Shown: one piece after another, positions 11,949 through 23,117 of the stretch
Position numbering within the stretch: position 1 is the stretch's first letter
Layout: the number at the start of each line of letters is the position of its first letter
Source: Allolobophora icterica
Taxonomy: Eukaryota; Annelida; Clitellata; Crassiclitellata; Lumbricidae
Assembly (NCBI GenBank): GCA_963556255.1
Contig: OY744617.1
Span: forward strand, 31,011,566 to 31,075,565
DNA length: 64,000 bases
Direction: 5' to 3'
Program-made: the position numbers and the translations under genes
The notes under the pieces: generated by a model
Seen by the model: only the letters and a program-made list of their open reading frames with translations
The model's database searches: none
What the model was told of the DNA's origin: nothing

Positions 11949-14801
11949 ATGACGGAACATGTGCGTAAATCGAATGAAGAAATGGCATCTGGGTTCATCG
12001 CTAGCATGTGTCAATTACTTCCAAAGTCATTTCCTCTTGTTTCTGATCACATCCATAGCGTAATACTGTCCTCAAATGAGTATTTTATTTTTTGTGGCAG
12101 CCATGCTGAGTTCCATATCCGACCGCCGAATTCATGCATTGATGACACGGATGTCTTGATTGCGAGAGCTGATGAGCTGGTCTTCAGTGGCGACTTTCCA
12201 GTGTTGCCAAGGGATATGAGTGGCCTAGCAGATGCAATCAAGTGCTACAAGATTGAATCATACCGTGGATTTCCAGGTTTTGTCCGATTGCGGAATTTCG
12301 GGAAAATGAACTATAATTGGAAATATAAAAAGTACGAATTTACTACAGCTCTTTCAAACGACTACGCAATACCAGATATGGATTATCTTGCAAAAAAGTA
12401 TTCTCCTGGTATAAACGCCATGACAAAAATTATTAGTGGTCCAGCAATTAAGCATCGAAGCGATACGCTTGGTGGTCATTGTTACTTACGTGATTTCGTC
12501 CGCAGCGTGTGGTGCTCACAATGGCCTAAAGAAGCCCACGTCTGGCTCACACGACCTAGGAATAGTGGATGGCCGACCATTGATATTATCGCCGAGGTTA
12601 CACAAAATGGCTGTCACGTTGTCTTCGTTAAGCATCGTTCTTGCAGAGACGATGAACTACAGTGGAGGTTTTCATTTTCATTGGCGGAGGTAATTTTACT
12701 TCAGAGTTGGACTCAAATTCAGCAGATTGTTTACCATTTGTTGAGATTCTTCTGCAAGAGAGAATTAATACAAAAGGATTGTCCAAAGGAGGATGAGGTT
12801 CTCTGTCCGTATCATTTAAAGACGCTGATGTTATGGGCCTGTGAAGAGATGTCTCCGGAATGGTGGAATTCCTCTTCTGTTATTACAATCTGCTGCGAGT
12901 TATTGAAGAAGCTTTCAGACTGGCTACAGAAGAGGCACTGCCCGAACTATTTCATTCCTGAAGCAAATTTGTTTCATGAATCATGGAGCTCCACGATCCA
13001 TGAGAAGACTGAGAAACGACTCAATTACTTCCTCAATTCCGACATTCTCTGTGATTGGTTCGTGGAAAATTACATACTGCCGTTCATTCGGAGACATTTC
13101 AAGCTTAAAGGCACAATGGAGGTAATGCCACATTTGGTGGATTCCATGCTGGTTATCCTTCAGTTTTGGAAAGTGACTGAATCAGAATCATTGGATTTAT
13201 ATTTTTATTTCACATTCACATATTCACATTCGCGCGGTCGTGTTATAATAGAACTTGGATTAAGTTCAGGACTGCGTCAGAACCTCGTAGCGGAATATAA
13301 TTCAGGATGTATTGAATCGGAAATACACTGGCAACTGAAAGAGCTTTCAGCAATCCAGAACGTCTCATGTTTCACATACTATGTCATCCTACTGTTTATC
13401 TTGCATACAGCATATGGTTTAAGCTGCGGAGAAATTTCATGGGATAGCAGTCTCTTTGTTGAATTTGTCATTGGAATTTCGATACAACAAAATATTGTAA
13501 GGTCTCAGTATCATAACTTTCCGAAAGCGTACACAGCAGATAGTTGTCAGTTTCAATTTCTGCGTGCTCAGGGTCTCATGCAAAATTTATCTGGATCAAA
13601 TAGTCCTCCGGAGTTTCAACTACTGTCTCTCATGTCAAAAGAGTTTCTTAGAAGAGCTTTAGAACACGGAGGTTCTAAATGCAATGGCATTGTTCCTGCA
13701 GCTTTGGCCTATCTGGCTGCTATCCACTTTGCCACATCAGAACACCAACTAGCAATACGCTTCTGCTTATCAGTTCTCCTGGATCAGACTTCTCAACAGG
13801 ATAATGAGTCACTGAATGCAGGTTGCTTGTTGTTTATTGATGATGTTGCAAGAATCGTTGGATTGTGTGCGCTCCACAAGAAGAATACTGACAACAACCT
13901 TCATTGCACTGGCAAAGGACTTTATCTTGATCTGCGTCTTTCACCCAAGATCTTTGCTCATTTTTTATTTGCATTATCTTCCGAAATAATATCCAAACAT
14001 TTATATTCTGATCGTGGTTGGCCGGACTCAGCATTTCCCATGGACGAATATTTGAAGACTTTAAGAAAACCGAAATGCATTGTTTCGATGAAGTCAGGTT
14101 CTCATTCGAATGCTATCAGACAGATCGTTTATCACAAAACAGATGCATTGACAGAAACCGAGGCTACAACAATGAATCCTTTGATGGTCAAAGAAACAGT
14201 AATTGATGTTCTAATGGAATGTGCTCTAGAAAATATGATTTCATTCTACAATGCGATTCGCAACGACTTTGGCATCCAGTGCAACACAGCTGACTGCTAT
14301 CGTGCTTTGTACCTTTACAAGTGTCGCCAATACGATGAAGTGCAGTATTTGTGTGCGCGAATTCTACAAGAGCCTGATCTGCAGAGCGATCTGAAGGAAT
14401 TTTCATTTGCGAATGTTTTGTTGTTGCCACCGCTTGACTCTTTTTTCGATAGAGACGTACAGTCGTTGCTTGGGATTCACACACTCTTTTATTATTTATC
14501 ACCTACGACTGACGATATGGGGAAAGTTAAACTCACTGCCGAGTCAACGTTTGAACACTGGTTTGCACGAATTGTGAGCTTTTATAGGCGTGCACTATTC
14601 TGTTTTCTTAACTGCTCCGTTAAAAGCCACTATTTTCTCAGAAGATATTTTCTTGCAAAATATTTGAAAGTCAGATGTTGTATTGATTGCAATCTTCCAT
14701 ATTCAGAAGCATTGACTGAATTTACTGCTCAGGAAACAAATCTTCCGTTTGAACACATCATTCGCAGATTTCTTCTACGAAAGCTTCGCATTATTAAATA
14801 G
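11949..14801 (+). CDS. Mab-21 / cGAS-like nucleotidyltransferase-domain protein A (950 aa)
   Basis: This single long ORF starts at the ATG conserved in all three paralogues; the frame runs 21 bases further upstream but without conservation. The N-terminal ~340 residues form a Mab-21 domain. They include the nucleotidyltransferase motif CGS (GS at residues 50-51) followed by D66-x-D68, a third candidate metal ligand D182 in RDFV, the SVWCSQWP and GWP signatures, an LQWRFSFSLAEVILLQSW block and YHLKTLMLWACEEMSPEWW. Family members include cGAS and cGAS-like receptors, which sense nucleic acid and make cyclic dinucleotides, and inactive Mab21-like proteins. The triad looks intact here, but enzymatic activity is inferred. 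The remaining ~600 residues are a helical C-terminal extension ending in a TPR-like segment (CYRALYLYKCRQYDEVQYLC). No signal peptide or membrane anchor is evident. The gene lies 0.7 kb downstream of the minisatellite. Confidence 0.85.
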   Translation: MTEHVRKSNEEMASGFIASMCQLLPKSFPLVSDHIHSVILSSNEYFIFCGSHAEFHIRPPNSCIDDTDVLIARADELVFSGDFPVLPRDMSGLADAIKCYKIESYRGFPGFVRLRNFGKMNYNWKYKKYEFTTALSNDYAIPDMDYLAKKYSPGINAMTKIISGPAIKHRSDTLGGHCYLRDFVRSVWCSQWPKEAHVWLTRPRNSGWPTIDIIAEVTQNGCHVVFVKHRSCRDDELQWRFSFSLAEVILLQSWTQIQQIVYHLLRFFCKRELIQKDCPKEDEVLCPYHLKTLMLWACEEMSPEWWNSSSVITICCELLKKLSDWLQKRHCPNYFIPEANLFHESWSSTIHEKTEKRLNYFLNSDILCDWFVENYILPFIRRHFKLKGTMEVMPHLVDSMLVILQFWKVTESESLDLYFYFTFTYSHSRGRVIIELGLSSGLRQNLVAEYNSGCIESEIHWQLKELSAIQNVSCFTYYVILLFILHTAYGLSCGEISWDSSLFVEFVIGISIQQNIVRSQYHNFPKAYTADSCQFQFLRAQGLMQNLSGSNSPPEFQLLSLMSKEFLRRALEHGGSKCNGIVPAALAYLAAIHFATSEHQLAIRFCLSVLLDQTSQQDNESLNAGCLLFIDDVARIVGLCALHKKNTDNNLHCTGKGLYLDLRLSPKIFAHFLFALSSEIISKHLYSDRGWPDSAFPMDEYLKTLRKPKCIVSMKSGSHSNAIRQIVYHKTDALTETEATTMNPLMVKETVIDVLMECALENMISFYNAIRNDFGIQCNTADCYRALYLYKCRQYDEVQYLCARILQEPDLQSDLKEFSFANVLLLPPLDSFFDRDVQSLLGIHTLFYYLSPTTDDMGKVKLTAESTFEHWFARIVSFYRRALFCFLNCSVKSHYFLRRYFLAKYLKVRCCIDCNLPYSEALTEFTAQETNLPFEHIIRRFLLRKLRIIK

Positions 14802-15110
14802 TTCAAGAGTTTCATCATATCAATGACCAGGCTAATTTTTCATATAATATCTGATTTTTGTGATATGTGATTCTGAAGAATGAAACATACTTCTAAGGTA
14901 TTGCTGCTTGACCCGGCTATCGCTGGGGAGCCAATACATAGTCTTCAAAGTTTTCGCCGTTCTATTGTGTAGAGACTTGGAAACAACGTCTACTCTGCCA
15001 TGTCAGTGTGGCGCTATTAGAAACTCCCATGATGGAGCCTGCAGATCCAACAGTAAGCCAGTTTCATGTCAATTAAAAAGAGGTCGCCTTCTTGCTCCGT
15101 GAGAAATGGA

Positions 15111-15351
15111 GGAAGGCATTTGAAGAAACGCTACAGCACCACAGTATGTCTGTCCGTCTTCTAAGACGTCTTTGGTGCCGGCGACACTCAAGCTGAAGTC
15201 GATTGCTCCAAAAACAGAAATAAGTTGCTCCTCCACAGCAGGTGCTTGTTCCTTTTTTCAGCACCTGCACCATGGATGTTACTACCACAGGCAACTAGAA
15301 AGAAAAGTTTCTATAGTTGATTGGCTTTCCATTAGACCAAAGGAACTCTGA
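15111..15351 (+). repeat. Conserved downstream module, copy A
   Basis: This ~240-bp module is present once in units A and C and twice in unit B. It carries two short open stretches that recur across copies: one reads like FEE(T/A)LQHHSM...LLRRLW, the other like RQLERKVSI.DWLSIRP and ends at a shared TGA. It does not match a family I recognise. It may be a remnant of an old coding sequence or retroelement. Confidence 0.5.
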
Positions 15352-15499
15352 ATGTGATTTTATTCTGCCTTTCAGGTAGTTTCTTCGTATGGAAGTTGTA
15401 TATGTGTAGCAATGAATTCTCCAGCCATTCAAGCAGCAGCAATTATTTATGAGAATGAACTGTTGTATAGTTCCATGCGCTCTTCGAAAGCTTATAGTT

Positions 15500-15768
15500 A
15501 TGTCACATTTCGTGACTTTTCATTACGGTACACCTCGTTCCATAACGAGCCCTGAAGAACAAAATAAGCTCAACACCTTTCAAAATGGTACATAAGGAGA
15601 AGTCTGAGGATCCCATACAATGTCCAGACAACTATAGCTGAAGTATGGAAACGCACAACATAGACCTCTGTCGCAGAGATGATCAAAACAAACACACTCA
15701 ACATTTTTCCTGGCTGATTGGACCCTGCTCGATCATTGCGAACGATCAGTGCCGTAGCAAGGAGTGTT
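15500..15768 (+). pseudogene. Decayed LINE C-terminal relic, unit A copy
   Basis: The segment is homologous to 32705-32954 in unit B, which still reads as a LINE post-RT region. Here the frame is destroyed by stops and indels (for example the TACATAAGGAG stretch). It was present before the triplication. Confidence 0.55.
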
Positions 15769-16928
15769 CCAGCGGTGCCATGGAAGAGCCGCAACTCAAG
15801 AGAGTGCGAAACATTTGAGACAAATGAGTTAATTATCTGTATCTTGAATATAATACACATGTAAAATAAAATAAGTGTAATAAAATTAACAATAAATAAA
15901 GTGTATATATAAAATTATATTAATATAATTTCAATAGATAGATACCTGACGTTATTGCTTAAGTTGATCTTTGAGGGGAAGTGCTACATTTGTGCTTGGC
16001 ATAGAGCGCAATTATAGCTTGCTAGGTTCCTGCGAACTATTCTGGATATAAATTCACAAGCAATGAAAATACCCGAGAAAAAGAAAGGAAATCGGACGAT
16101 CGAGGCATAAGCCTACATGAACCCGAGGGGTTGAAGCAGACTTCCGTCAGTGAAAATCTCCGTATTGCTCTTCATAAACTTGACGCTTAATGTGACATTC
16201 GTACGTGTCCCAACTCTTCTTACTCGCGTGGTAGAAAGTGTTGTGTTCTTGGCAGCGATGAAGCGTAGAATGCGATAAAAAAAAAGGAGAGGACCCACTC
16301 TTTGACAAACAGTTCCGTTAACAAGACGAATGGATCTGTATTAAGCATTGCTCCATATAAATATACAGTGCATCATAAATTCTCAGATTCCATTTATCTT
16401 GACAGAATTTTAAAATGAACGAATAACTTATGTGAAAATCATTTGACTGAATGCTAATTACTTTTAGTTTTAATGACTTACTTTAATAAATAATTTATTT
16501 TGCTTGGATCCACCTGTGGTCAAATAAAGCATTTGCAAATAGACGGTTGCGACGATATTCGTTGAGCTAATGATGATGAAGATAAAAGATGATGCGACTA
16601 CTAACACGAAAGGAAGTCGAACAATCCCTTGAACCCCGACGCAGGAGAAGCCATGTACGTGAAATACTGTATTGGTGACTTCATTCTGTGATCTCCTCTA
16701 ATGGGCATTGAAACGCAGTGGCTTTTACTGCCGCCTCCTACATGGACTTTGAATCTGGATCACGCTACTTCAAAGTAGTCTGTGCCGATGGATGTTAGTA
16801 ATTCCACGCGATCCAATGTCTTTAGCTTATACGACTTCCTATTGGAAAGTAGTCAGCACTCTCAATCCGTTGAAGAAGTTATGACCGAAATCCGAATGGT
16901 CATTTTATAAATTAGAAAAATCATAATT

Positions 16929-17700
16929 TTAAGGTCACATTAACTTCAAGATGGCTACCACAATTGGTTTTTCTCTTGTAGGTAAGTAATTACAATTAGT
17001 TCTATTCAGGGCTGTAGTGGTAAAATTTGAGGTGAGTAGGCCTATACGCTACCGGTTAGTTTTCCGAAACAAATTAGAGGTGAGTATACGTATACTACAG
17101 TATTTTGTGAGTATACGCTACAGTATTTTAATATAAATAAATATAAATATTTTGTGAGGTCAGTATACGGTCTCTAGAGGTGAGTATACGCTGTATACCC
17201 GCGTATACCCTCGACTACAACCCTCGTTCTATTGGAAACCTTGCCCCTAAATATGTATGTTTAGACATCAAGATCACGATTCTAAGTGAACTAGAAGCTG
17301 AGATATTGAAAAATCTTTATTTGTGGTCGGCCATTTTGGAAACTGGCTGCCATCGAGGACAGAGGCAAAATCTGCAATGGTCCTATAGCTAAAAAATTCC
17401 TTTAGGTCATGTTCGTACTAATAACCAAATTTCATGCTTGTGTCAGTTAATGAGCAATTGGTTCATATTTTGCACCTTTCAGGTCATCTTAACTTCAAGA
17501 TGGCTACCGCAATTGGCTAAGTGATTGCAATTAGTTCTATTGAAATCTTTGCCCATAAACATGTATGATTAGACCCCAATAGCACGATTCTAAGTGAACT
17601 AGAAGCTGAGATATTTAAAAATCTCTATTCTCGGTCGGCCATTTTGGATAATGGCTGCCACTGGGGCCAGAAGGCAAAACTGCAATGGCCCTAGAGCGAA
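16929..17700 (+). repeat. Imperfect tandem duplication interrupted by a MITE
   Basis: The segment AACTTCAAGATGGCTACC...AATTAGTTCTATT, followed by CTTTGCCC.TAAA, GATTCTAAGTGAACTAGAAG and TCGGCCATTTTGGA, occurs at about 16940-17400 and again at about 17480-17700. The first copy is split by the MITE at 17007-17225 and the second keeps the empty site. It is non-coding. Confidence 0.75.
17007..17225. mobile_element. hAT-like MITE 1 (219 bp)
   Basis: The terminal inverted repeats are CAGGGCTGTAGT at the left and ACTACAACCCTC at the right. It is flanked by a perfect 8-bp target duplication GTTCTATT (16999-17006 and 17226-17233), the size typical of hAT elements. The local duplicate at about 17535 reads AGTTCTATTGAAATC without the element, so the insertion is directly visible. 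Inside, GAGTATACG motifs repeat. It has no coding capacity. Confidence 0.9.
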
Positions 17701-20154
17701 AATGTTTCTTCATCGTATGTTGTTTCCAGGTGCCAAATTTCATGCTTCCAACTTCAAGTGAGCAATTTTCACACCAAGCTCACTGACTAATTGGCAGTTT
17801 TTAAGGTGAGGATATGACGTCACGCTAAAACGTCCGCTAGGGGGCGTAAACCAAGAAAGAAAAATTGGCAACAGCATTTTTCTGCTTCAGAACTAACATA
17901 TCATTAATTTAAACATCATTGCCAAGATTCTACCCAAAATTTGCATTCCCTTTCTTTTTGTGACATAAGCCGACGGACAATATAGCGCGAAAGGTTCTTT
18001 CATACATGACAGCCTTTGTTTCGTAATCGCAACCTTCAAATTTAAAGTGTTACTCAAGCGAAGCTAAGGGCATCATCTTATTCACGAGCGCTACGTTGTG
18101 TCCAGAGTTATGAAGAGAAGATCCGAGATTTTGCCAGTGGGTCTCATAGTAAAGTTTGTAGACCACCTGAGGTCTACGAGCGTGGTTTGTGGCACCCATT
18201 AACCAATTATTTACAACGTCCCTTGCTGTAACACTGTGTTTCGCAGATCGGGCGATAGCATTCTGCCTTTGTTTATTCAAATACTAAATACACACATATT
18301 TATACATTTTATGGAATTGTCCGATCTAATCTGGTTCAATCTAATCTATACGTTTAATCTTATCTAATGAATTCTATGTCAGTCTATGTCAACAGAATGT
18401 CAACGTCACTGTCTGTGTCAATGTCCAAGACACCAACTGATGGTCATTTCAATTGAAAACATGATCAAAAGTAATTATCTATTGGAGAAGCGAGGTTGAA
18501 AAACTCCGTTGGATCCAGAAAAGCAGAATCTAGGTGACCTTACTGTTCGTATCGTAGAGAAAGCACTTCTACCTTTACCACTCACCGTGTAACGCGGAGA
18601 ATAATGGTTTAAGCTTGGTCTGAGACGGTAACTTTGTACCAATGTGTACTGGCCTTGAGATAAGTATAAATGTAATTGTAAACGTTTTTCTATAACGACC
18701 ATATGGCCTCGACCCTGCTCACTTTACAATGAACTGATCGGGTGAGGTCCTTCACCTAAGTTGACCACCGCTGCCCGTTTGCATGGGTTCCACGTCATTT
18801 ATGGCTCCCGTGTACGGATCGTGCTAGCCCGAGATTCAAATCTTTTAAACAAGCCATTATCTGTTTACGAACCGGTACCTCACGTAGAGAGGCGCGTGTA
18901 GCTAACCGAACCATTACACAAAGATGATAATGATGACTTACAAAAACCTTTCGCATAATCGGAAAAGGGACACAGTATGCAGTATTAAATGGCACCCAAA
19001 TTACGAGCAGATTCAGGGTAACCTGATTAAGGATAATTCGAACCATTCAAAGCTTTCGAGCTGCTTTGGAGTTACCCTACCCTGATCCATCCGATATTCC
19101 GCTTTCCAAGCTTTCTCGTCGTCAACGAAACCTGCCTTAGCAGCTGCTCTTCCTCCTCTCTTATTTAAGAGACTCTCTGGTCTCTCTGGCAACCGGACTC
19201 TGAAAACCACTGGACATCGCTCTCTGGACAACCCTTCTGACAGGACACGGCGCTTCTGAATAAGCTGATGCCCTGCGCCTAGCTTTACAGTAGCGCTTTA
19301 AAAATTTGAAGTTGTCGATAACGATTAGAGCCAAGTTAGGCTCTGTTGCTATTATTTCATTTAAAATCTAACGTCATAACCGGTATTACTGTTATATTTT
19401 TTCTTTTCTCTTTGTGTAAAATTGTATGTAAAGCGATGTGCGTTTGGTAGCGCTTAATAAAGAATATACTTACTTACTTACTTACTTACTTACTTAATTA
19501 GCAACGATTCAGTTTTAGTAGGGTCGAGAAGGAGGTTTTGTCTGCTGCCATTTTTCCAGAATGACCCTCTCCGAAAGCAGTGCACAACAGTTGCGCAAAT
19601 TAATTGCGAAACAAATGTGTAACTCCTTTTAAAAATCAAACAATACGACTCTAAAATTAACAAGATATGAAGATAAGCGACAGAAACACAAGAGTTGCTC
19701 AAAATTTGAGCAATCAATATCCATAGACTCATTCTAGAAACTGTATTCGATCAGGTGTATGCTGTAATATAGCATAACTATGAGAGTGCGTCGTTTTAAC
19801 TGACCACGTTGTACTTGATCAGTCTATATAGTTGCAATGATAGACCACGTCCGCGTCCAATTTGTTTACCCTAAACCAACCTTACTATGCGGGTAAATAT
19901 GTTTACAAGACCAGAGTGTATTTGATCAGCTTGTATACCGTTACATAGCCAACTATGAGAGTGCATCGTTTTAACGGACCACGGTGTATCCGATCAACCC
20001 ACGTCCGGTCTATGCTTAAGGTCTTACAGTCCACAAATGGCATGTGGGATAATTATATTCTGAGTGCGTTCTCGATGTTGCTGAGCGGAACCAAGCGACG
20101 CCCAGGATCAAGACGAGAGCAGGCGTCATGAACTTCAAAATAAGAAGCAGATAA
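17701..20154. other. Non-coding stretch of unit A with a probable retroelement tail and a (TTAC)n run
   Basis: No gene is supported. Most of this stretch is missing from unit C, where 58070 joins sequence matching about 19765. The region 19400-19467 ends in GTAGCGCTTAATAAAGAATATA, followed directly by (CTTA)n at 19468-19496, which looks like the 3' end of a LINE or SINE of unknown family. At 19765-20020 a ~170-bp imperfect tandem repeat contains TATGAGAGTGCRTCGTTTTAAC twice. Confidence 0.45.
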
Positions 20155-20219
20155 TTACATTGACCCTGCCCCTCTATCCACCACCTTAAGGTACTTCAAG
20201 GCGCTATGGTAAGTGTCCA

Positions 20220-20712
20220 CATACAAACATAAATACATACATACATACATACATACATACAAACATACATACATGCAAACATACATACATACATACATAC
20301 ATAAACACCTACACTTATCGATACAGATACAGATATATACATACAATACATGCATATATATATACACATACACATATACAGACATACATAGATACAAACA
20401 TACATACATAAAGACATATATGCATACACACATACATACATATATACATACATACATTCATGAAAACATACATAGATACATACCTACACTTATCCATACA
20501 GACACAGATATATACATACAATACATACACACGTATTTACACATATACATATATACAGACATACAAACATAAATACATACATATATACATACACACATAC
20601 ATATATACATATATTCATACCTGTATACAGGCATGCATGCACACACATATACATACAGATGTACATAAATACATGCATACTTAAATGCATGCATACATGC
20701 ATACATAGTACA
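20220..20712 (+). repeat. (ACAT)n-rich microsatellite region, unit A
   Basis: About 490 bp of degenerate ACAT/ACAC tetranucleotides correspond to 59893-60345 in unit C. The Tyr/Thr/His-rich and Cys/Met/Tyr-rich ORFs on both strands are artefacts. Confidence 0.9.
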
Positions 20713-20723
20713 TACGTCTCTCT

Positions 20724-20806
20724 TCTTATTTAAGTTCTCTGCCCTTCGGCAGGTTTCCACTTATAATGACGCCATTCCTCTCTTCGCTGTGCTCTTCTTT
20801 TCGCAT
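20724..20806 (-). mobile_element. RTE-like LINE 3'-end fragment, minus strand
   Basis: The reverse complement reads AAGAGCACAGCGAAGAGAGG, then AATGGCGTCATT and CCTGCCGAAGGGCAGAGAAC. This is the same stop-proximal sequence and short 3' UTR as the LINE at about 2500-2570. It forms an inverted pair with the plus-strand fragment at 21402-21497. Confidence 0.75.
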
Positions 20807-20818
20807 ATACATATATAC

Positions 20819-21269
20819 TAGGGCTGTACCGAATATTCGCTTCGTATTCGCTTCGGGGCCGAATAGTTGGCCAAACAGCTATTCGGTATTCGGCCGAATA
20901 GTAGCGGTCGGACCGAATACGAATAGTGGTCACGTGACATCTGTTTCTGCCTAAGCGGCTGCTATAACGAGTGGACTGAAGTAACTCTCTCAATAACATA
21001 ATATGCTGTGGTGCAGCTAGGCGTTGCCTACTGCCCGGACCGCGGTATTGCAGTGTCTGTAGTCTCATTCTTTGTGTACAGTGACTGTTTAAATTTAGTT
21101 TATGTATTAAAATAATTTACTGAACTGAAACTTTTGCTTACATTTAAAATTTTGAATGTTATCGGTAGACCTATTTAGTACACTATTCGTATTCGTATTC
21201 GGCCGAATAGTTGGTCCAATTATTCGTATTCGGCCGAATAGTGATAATCACCTATTCGGTGCAGCCCTA
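20819..21269. mobile_element. hAT-like MITE 2 (451 bp)
   Basis: The ends are TAGGGCTGTACCGAATA and the matching inverted CTATTCGGTGCAGCCCTA. It is flanked by a perfect 8-bp target duplication ATATATAC (20811-20818 and 21270-21277). The arms are rich in ATTCGGCCGAATAG, a palindromic motif repeated several times near both ends. There is no coding capacity. It sits between two opposed RTE fragments inside the ACAT microsatellite. Confidence 0.9.
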
Positions 21270-21284
21270 ATATATACATAGTGT

Positions 21285-21365
21285 ATACAAACATACACAT
21301 ATACATTCAGACATACATATATACATACATATATACACACATACATACATATATACATACATACA
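21285..21365 (+). repeat. (ACAT)n microsatellite segment
   Basis: This is a continuation of the ACAT repeat tract between the MITE and the RTE fragment. Confidence 0.8.
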
Positions 21366-21497
21366 TTCGCTGTATCCTTCGGATTATGACCGAAGGATAC
21401 AGCGAACTGAAGAGAAGAGCACAGCGAAGAGAGGAATGGCGTCATTCGAAGTGGAAACCTGCCGAAGGGCAGAGAACTTAAAGAAGAGTGAAAATAC
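21366..21497 (+). mobile_element. RTE-like LINE 3'-end fragment with a perfect hairpin, plus strand
   Basis: The fragment starts with a 15-bp inverted repeat (CGCTGTATCCTTCGG, 7-nt loop, complement) at 21366-21402. It continues into the LINE C-terminal coding sequence (AQRREEWRH) and the GGGCAGAGAAC 3' UTR, ending near 21497 in a GAA/AT tail. The right arm of the hairpin is coding sequence of the element; the left arm may come from an inverted 5' junction made during truncated insertion. Confidence 0.7.
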
Positions 21498-21556
21498 ATA
21501 CATACATAAATACCTATATACATACATAAAATCCGTACATGTCAAGTACATACATA

Positions 21557-21635
21557 CGCACTGGGAGCACCTCTGATTAGCGAACACTGAGAGGCGCTTT
21601 ATAAATGTTTAGATACAATACAAAACAATATAATT
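21557..21635 (+). mobile_element. CR1/L2-like LINE 3' terminus
   Basis: The sequence GCACTGGGAGCACCTCTGAT...AGAGGCGCTTTATAAAT is followed by TACAATACAAAACAA. It matches the 3' end of the relic at 47352-47903. An imperfect stem (AGCACCTCT/AGAGGCGCT) and a short tandem tail are the hallmarks of this LINE type. Confidence 0.7.
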
Positions 21636-21640
21636 ATACA

Positions 21641-21850
21641 GACGTACATACAAGCGCGCATACATACACACATGCATACAGACATAATATGCATACTGTA
21701 TATACATGCATGCATTATGCATACAGATATGTACACTTACATACATACATACACATACATACATACACAAATACACACACATATATACTTACTTCCATAC
21801 ACACCTGCATACATAGGGTCTACATACACACATGCACAACTACAACTTAC
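21641..21850 (+). repeat. (ACAT)n-rich microsatellite, third segment in unit A
   Basis: Degenerate ACAT/ACAC repeats end at CATGCACAACTACAACTT. That end matches the left flank of the DNA transposon in unit C (about 60350). Confidence 0.85.
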
Positions 21851-22867
21851 AAGTGACTCCGGGTATCTCTCTCGCCCAAGCATCTCTTCTTGCGTTTCTT
21901 TGTTTGACCGGGCAGATTGATGTTTGCTAAGATTATCTGCTGTCTGTATGGACCTAGGGTGGCAGTCCATTCTGCGCTTTCGCATTAAGAAGCTGTCTAC
22001 TCTTTTACTTTCACCTTGGCTCGTTTAGCCCCACCGTGTGGGAGAGGCATACAGCAATGAGGATAATCTGGTAGCTCTCGTAATCTCATACAGTGTTGTC
22101 GATGGAAAGACATGTGATCAAAGGACTTTCAACGCATAAACTCAATTCGCCCTGTCGACCTCTTTCAAGGTAACGTTGGATGACTTTTTATTTTAAGAAA
22201 TAATCTGATGCATTAGTCGATAGGTAGTTCTCTACCTCCATTTCAGTGGGACATGTGATTGATTTACGCTTGAAATCAAGTTTAGGTAGAGGGATGCAAA
22301 TGATTCTATGACTTCCGGCTTTCAACGACACTTTGGGTTTCATTAAAATTGCCCCACTTGAAAAGCTTCTTGGTTCAAATTATAAACAAACGATTAAAAT
22401 TGTCTTCTCAGTTGTAGCCAGATGCTTTCTATAGGGCGAAGTCACAGGTATTCACCTCATAACACTGTCGATGGAAGCATTTCCGTAAAATTAACAGCAA
22501 CAGGAAATGGTGACCATTTTGCAGGTCTAGGCTACGTCTTTGTGACCTTCGTTGATCATTTCATCACATCGTCTTCAAGTTATAAATCGCCTAGTCAAAA
22601 TGTAACTAGGGATAGATTCTCGTGCCTAATGCAGCAGCACCAATAGTCTAATTGGTTGTTATGATGAACCAGTAGGGTGAATAGGCACAGTATAACAACA
22701 TCTTAATGGTTTGTAGCATGATGGGGAATTTCTTGTGTAGGCTATTAACAATGCGTCTATAATATCTTCGGCTTATTTGAGTCCGCGGCACGCAGGCCTG
22801 CTGAGGTGAAGATCCTGATATTGTAGCCTATGCGGGTCTGACGTCGGGTAAATTTAATCTGAAAATA
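21851..22867. other. Non-coding closing segment of unit A
   Basis: This segment is homologous to 35400-36957 in unit B, and its first part to 63795-64000 in unit C. It contains the empty equivalents of the DNA transposon site (about 21846) and of the 799-bp element site (GAAGTCACAGGTATTCACC, about 22439). No gene is supported. Confidence 0.6.
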
Positions 22868-23117
22868 GCTTATCTAGAAATATACCGAAGAAGAGGAATA
22901 GCCACCCGCTCTCAGATACCGACGCCAACACTTCATACCTAAAAAATAGACTGCTCTTCTTCTTCTCCTAATCTGGTGCTTGAGTCTAGACCTCTAATGC
23001 CCATGAAATCGGAAGACAAGCTGCGAGAAGTAAGCGAACCGCAAAGATTGGAGTTTCTCTCTAATCTAAACGACGTCACGGAATTTGCAGATTGAACAGA
23101 ACAGAGAACGAAACTGG

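Larger units (their letters stand above)
14802..16998. other. Shared non-coding downstream region of unit A
   Basis: This region aligns with 31675-33900 in unit B and with 47270-48862 plus 57359-58070 in unit C. It holds the conserved module at 15111-15351, a decayed LINE C-terminal relic near 15500-15768, and AT-rich sequence around 15845-15940. The site corresponding to the Gypsy insertion in unit C is empty here (about 15850). No intact gene is seen. Confidence 0.6.

Noticed and set aside
14188..14502. Minus-strand ORFs antisense to the Mab-21 genes
   Set aside because: They recur at the same place in all paralogues because the sense strand is conserved; no independent coding signal.
18050..18280. 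Minus-strand ORF of 76 codons
   Set aside because: No recognisable motif, not conserved in another unit, and no splice or start support.
18795..19046. Possible tRNA-derived SINE on the minus strand with A/B-box-like sequence
   Set aside because: The boxes match poorly, and neither target duplications nor a second copy in the window could be found.
20155..20760. Cys/Met/Tyr-rich and Thr/His/Tyr-rich ORFs on both strands (also 59827-60392)
   Set aside because: Translations of ACAT repeats in all frames.
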